This document shows positions 38,076-40,174 of a stretch of 40,174 bases of DNA, piece after piece. Origin of the DNA: Anaeromyxobacter sp. PSR-1 (GTDB lineage Bacteria; Myxococcota; Myxococcia; Myxococcales; Anaeromyxobacteraceae). The stretch's first letter is position 1. The number at the start of each line of letters is the position of its first letter. The translations under genes were made by a program, and so were the position numbers. The stretch lies in assembly GCF_000964525.1 (NCBI RefSeq), contig NZ_BAZG01000023.1, positions 1 to 40,174 of the forward strand, in the 5' to 3' direction. The notes under the pieces were generated by a model, which was not told the origin of the DNA, did not search any database, and was given only the letters and a program-made list of their open reading frames with translations.

Positions 38076-38951
38076 ATGATCCGCAGCATGACGGGGTTCG
38101 GGGCGGGCCACGGCGCCGCCTCGGGCGAGGAGGTGGACGTCGAGGTCCGCTCCGTCAACCACAAGTACTGCGAGGTGAAGGTCCGCCTCCCCCGCGAGCT
38201 CGCCGCGCTCGAGCACGAGATCGCCAAGGCGGTGAAGGAGCGGCTGGCGCGCGGCGGCGTGGAGGTCGCCGTCCGGCGCGCCACGGCCGGCGGCGGGCTG
38301 GCGCCTCGCGTGGACGTCGCGCTGGCCGAGTCCTACGCCCGCGCGTTCGGCGAGATCCAGGCGCGGCTCGGGCTCCCGGGCGCGATCACGCTCGCGGACG
38401 TGCTGTCCGCGGACGGCGTGGTCCGGCTGGAGGAGCGCACCGTGGACGCCGCGGCGGCCGGTACCGCCGCGCGGGCCGCGCTCGCCCCGGCGCTCGACGC
38501 GCTGGTGGAGATGCGCGCGCGAGAGGGCGCGGCGCTGGCGCGCGACCTCGGCGCGCGGCTCGACGCCGTCGAGCAGATGGTGGCGCGCGTGGCCGAGCTG
38601 TCGCCGCGCCTCGTGGAGCAGTACCGGACGCGGCTGCAGGAGCGCATCGCCGAGCTGACGCAGGGGATGGCGCTCGACCCGGCCCGGCTGGCGCAGGAGG
38701 TGGCGCTCTTCGCCGACCGGACCGACGTGGCCGAGGAGATCACGCGGCTGCACAGCCACCTCGCCCAGGTGCGCGCGCTGCTCGCGTCGGCGGAGCCCGC
38801 CGGCCGCAAGCTCGACTTCCTCGTCCAGGAGATGCACCGCGAGGTGAACACCATCGGGTCGAAGTCGCAGAGCGCCGAGGTGGCGGGGATCGTGGTGGCG
38901 CTCAAGGCGGAGATCGAGCGCATGCGCGAGCAGGTGCAGAATGTCGAGTGA
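38076..38951 (+). CDS. yicC: YicC family endoribonuclease
   Basis: 291 residues, the normal YicC length. It opens with the signature MIRSMTGFGAG, followed by EVRSVNHKYCEVKVRLPREL, and ends with the conserved VQEMHREVNTIGSKSQSAEV and VALKAEIERMREQVQNVE. YicC proteins of E. coli and B. subtilis have been reported as RNA-cleaving enzymes. The pair yicC-gmk is widespread, and here the two genes overlap by 11 bases. A sigma70-like promoter lies just upstream. Confidence 0.95.
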   Translation: MIRSMTGFGAGHGAASGEEVDVEVRSVNHKYCEVKVRLPRELAALEHEIAKAVKERLARGGVEVAVRRATAGGGLAPRVDVALAESYARAFGEIQARLGLPGAITLADVLSADGVVRLEERTVDAAAAGTAARAALAPALDALVEMRAREGAALARDLGARLDAVEQMVARVAELSPRLVEQYRTRLQERIAELTQGMALDPARLAQEVALFADRTDVAEEITRLHSHLAQVRALLASAEPAGRKLDFLVQEMHREVNTIGSKSQSAEVAGIVVALKAEIERMREQVQNVE

Positions 38952-39621
38952 CGCGGCCGCGCACGAGCGCCTCCCGGGCCTGCTGTTGGTGCTCTCGGCG
39001 CCCTCGGGCGCGGGGAAGACCACGCTGGCGCACCGGCTGCGCGAGGCGTCGCCCGACGCGGTGTTCTCGATCTCGGCCACCACCCGCGCGCCGCGCGGCG
39101 CCGAGCGGGAGGGCGTGGACTACCACTTCGTCACGGCGGAGCGGTTCGCCGAGCTGGTGGCGCAGGGCGCGTTCGCGGAGTGGGCCGAGGTGCACGGGCA
39201 GCGCTACGGGACGCTCCGCGCCACGGTGGACGAGGCGCTCGCCGCCGGGAAGCTGGCGCTGTTCGACATCGACGTGCAGGGCGGGGCGCAGATCAAGGCC
39301 GCCTGGCCGCAGCAGGCGGCCACCGTGCTGGTGCTGCCGCCGGACGAGGCGGAGCTGGAGCGGCGGCTGCGCGGGCGCGACACGGACAGCGACGAGACGA
39401 TCCGCCGCCGGCTGGTGGCGGCGCGCGCCGAGGTCGCGCGCGGCCTCGGCTCGTACGACTACGTGGTGGTGAACGACGTGCTGGAGGGCGCGCTGGCGCA
39501 GCTCCAGGCGATCGTGCGGCACGAGCGGCTGCGCCACGCCGGCCGGTGGGATCCGGAGGCCGCGCGCGTGGCCGAGGCCTGCCGCCGCAGCGCCGCGCCG
39601 CTCGGCGGCTGGGCGTCGTAG
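38941..39621 (+). CDS. gmk: Guanylate kinase
   Basis: 226 residues. Gmk converts GMP to GDP with ATP. The P-loop APSGAGKT is at 20-27, then SISATTRAPRGAEREGVDYHF binds GMP, followed by FAEWAEVHGQRYGT and LFDIDVQGGAQIK. The C-terminus (GWDPEAARVAEACRRS-like) is a short Ala/Arg extension. The ATG at 38941 sits inside the end of yicC. It is the last gene before the rRNA promoter region. Confidence 0.96.
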   Translation: MSSDAAAHERLPGLLLVLSAPSGAGKTTLAHRLREASPDAVFSISATTRAPRGAEREGVDYHFVTAERFAELVAQGAFAEWAEVHGQRYGTLRATVDEALAAGKLALFDIDVQGGAQIKAAWPQQAATVLVLPPDEAELERRLRGRDTDSDETIRRRLVAARAEVARGLGSYDYVVVNDVLEGALAQLQAIVRHERLRHAGRWDPEAARVAEACRRSAAPLGGWAS

Positions 39622-39663
39622 CGGGCCCGCGGTCGCTCCGGACCGGCGCGCCGCGGATTCCGG

Positions 39664-39692
39664 TTGACGGCCGCGGGGGGCGAAGGTAGAAG
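39664..39692 (+). promoter_or_regulatory. rRNA promoter P1
   Basis: TTGACG (39664-39669), a 17-base spacer and TAGAAG (39687-39692), followed by a GC-rich discriminator ending GCGCCCC. Confidence 0.75.
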
Positions 39693-39748
39693 ACGCGCCC
39701 CGTCGGACGAGGGGCCGGGAAGTGGCTGCAAGTTTCCTGGTTTCGCGC

Positions 39749-39777
39749 TTGACGGGCCCGAGGGTGAAGGCTAGAAG
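39749..39777 (+). promoter_or_regulatory. rRNA promoter P2
   Basis: TTGACG (39749-39754), a 17-base spacer and TAGAAG (39772-39777), then GTCGCCCC. Same layout as P1, 85 bases downstream. Confidence 0.75.
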
Positions 39778-39817
39778 GTCGCCCCACCTGAGCGCAGCGA
39801 GGCAGGACGCGCTGCTC

Positions 39818-39846
39818 TTGACGGGTTCCCGATGAAGGGGTAGAAG
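39818..39846 (+). promoter_or_regulatory. rRNA promoter P3
   Basis: TTGACG (39818-39823), a 17-base spacer and TAGAAG (39841-39846), then CAGCGCCCC. It is 69 bases downstream of P2. Confidence 0.75.
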
Positions 39847-39869
39847 CAGCGCCCCTTCAACCCGCGGAA

Positions 39870-39889
39870 ATCGACGAGAAAATGTCGAT
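39870..39889 (+). promoter_or_regulatory. Inverted repeat between rRNA promoters P3 and P4
   Basis: ATCGAC (39870-39875) and GTCGAT (39884-39889) flank the A-rich loop GAGAAAAT. It lies just upstream of the P4 -35, where a regulator site or an UP-like element would be expected. The 10-mer ACGAGAAAAT also occurs at 10766-10775, upstream of the sulfur operon. Confidence 0.35.
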
Positions 39890-39898
39890 GACGCGGGG

Positions 39899-39927
39899 TT
39901 GACGGGGAAACGGAGCCGGTGTAGATA
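39899..39927 (+). promoter_or_regulatory. rRNA promoter P4
   Basis: TTGACG (39899-39904), a 17-base spacer and TAGATA (39922-39927), then CCGACTCCC. It is the closest to the rRNA gene, and its discriminator differs from P1-P3. Confidence 0.75.
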
Positions 39928-39966
39928 CCGACTCCCTCGCGTCACGGAAGATCTTGTGGCGCGAAC

Positions 39967-39992
39967 GGGTGTGGCAGCAGGAAGCTGCACCC
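39967..39992 (+). other. RNA hairpin in the rRNA leader
   Basis: GGGTG (39967-39971) and CAGC (39975-39978), with a TGG bulge, pair with GCTG (39984-39987) and CACCC (39988-39992) around the loop AGGAA. It may be a leader structure formed after transcription from P4. Confidence 0.4.
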
Positions 39993-40081
39993 ATCCTTGA
40001 GACGGAACGGTTGTCCTCGCGACTCCGCGACGTTCAAGGCTCGGCCCGGTGCGGTTGGATCGGGAACGAGGGGTGGCGTTC

Positions 40082-40099
40082 GGTCTTTGAAAACTGAAT
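40082..40099 (+). promoter_or_regulatory. boxA-like antitermination element
   Basis: GGTCTTTGAAAACTGAAT resembles the TCTTTGAAAACT boxA-type sequence of bacterial rRNA leaders and spacers. It lies about 150 bases downstream of P4. NusB/NusE binding is inferred from similarity. Confidence 0.55.
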
Positions 40100-40111
40100 A
40101 GCAAGCCTACT

Positions 40112-40135
40112 AAGGATGCGGAAACCGCATTCCTT
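40112..40135 (+). other. Hairpin downstream of boxA, possible rRNA processing stem
   Basis: AAGGATGCGG (40112-40121) pairs with CCGCATTCCTT (40125-40135) around the loop AAA, with one bulged base. In rRNA leaders such stems are common near processing sites. Confidence 0.5.
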
Positions 40136-40174
40136 GAGTTTGCAAATCATTCCGAAACACACCAATGCCAGGCC

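Larger units (their letters stand above)
39622..40174 (+). other. rRNA operon promoter and leader region (no protein gene)
   Basis: This 553-base stretch has no credible coding sequence. It holds four tandem promoters (39664-39927), an inverted repeat (39870-39889), two RNA hairpins and a boxA-like sequence (40082-40099). The order promoters-boxA-hairpin, and the loss of coding bias, are typical of the region upstream of 16S rRNA. The 16S gene itself is not in the window. The window ends before any recognisable 16S start. Confidence 0.8.

Noticed and set aside
39928-40174. 16S rRNA gene inside the window
   Set aside because: Leader features are present, but no 16S 5' sequence can be recognised before the window ends.

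Overview
The window is a gene-dense, very GC-rich bacterial chromosome segment. Its content points to a Gram-negative myxobacterium-like deltaproteobacterium, most probably an Anaeromyxobacter relative. This is inferred from base composition, codon use and gene content: a Geobacter/Bacillus-type three-subunit succinate dehydrogenase/fumarate reductase, a periplasmic sulfur-compound molybdoenzyme and a full lipid A/Kdo/heptose gene set. No rRNA lies in the window to confirm it. The sequence stops just before what should be a 16S rRNA gene.

Layout. (1) 1-4213 (+): end of an extracellular/surface polysaccharide locus, with a polysaccharide deacetylase (cut by the window edge and carrying an apparent 1-base frameshift), two glycosyltransferases and an O-antigen ligase/polymerase-type membrane protein. 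(2) 4223-10637 (-): sdhC-sdhA-sdhB, a response regulator and PAS histidine kinase pair with overlapping genes, and a radical SAM protein. (3) 10854-16770 (+): a sulfur-metabolism module. It holds a Tat-exported PsrA/PhsA-like molybdopterin enzyme, a fused four-cluster ferredoxin/cytochrome b subunit, two half-size YeeE/YedE transporters, an exported rhodanese-like protein and an ArsR-type repressor. (4) 16795-21069: a small membrane protein, lpxB, a DPM1-like glycosyltransferase, a MarC-family protein and serC. (5) 21134-23472 (-): a lipoprotein pair, a beta-helix protein and a diheme cytochrome c. (6) 23663-27675 (+): an acyl-CoA synthetase and a divergent EF-G-like GTPase. (7) 27743-37984 (+): a lipopolysaccharide block, msbA - PHP protein - waaA - heptosyltransferase - lpxK - lpxL-like - hldE domain 1 - hldE domain 2 - glycosyltransferase - trm112/ycaR. 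(8) 38076-39621 (+): yicC-gmk. (9) 39622-40174: a promoter and leader region with four tandem sigma70-type promoters and boxA/hairpin elements of an rRNA operon.

How the parts work together. Regions 4 and 7 cover lipid A disaccharide synthesis (LpxB), 4'-phosphorylation (LpxK), late acylation (LpxL-like), Kdo transfer (WaaA), ADP-heptose supply (HldE1/HldE2), heptose transfer and flipping (MsbA). Region 1 likely adds a surface polysaccharide. Region 3 reads as one respiratory unit: a thiosulfate/polysulfide-type reductase, sulfur-compound transport and a periplasmic carrier. Its most unusual part is the rhodanese-like protein. It has lost the loop cysteine, and its single cysteine sits in a C-terminal ...SGGCG tail like the swinging arm of SoxY. 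This is the best candidate here for an undescribed arrangement.

A second recurring signal is transcriptional. Eight separate transcription units on both strands have a -10-like hexamer ending 6-10 bases before the start codon and no Shine-Dalgarno, which suggests widespread leaderless mRNAs. No tRNA, CRISPR array, insertion sequence or phage gene was seen. The only stretch over 300 bases without a gene is 39622-40174.
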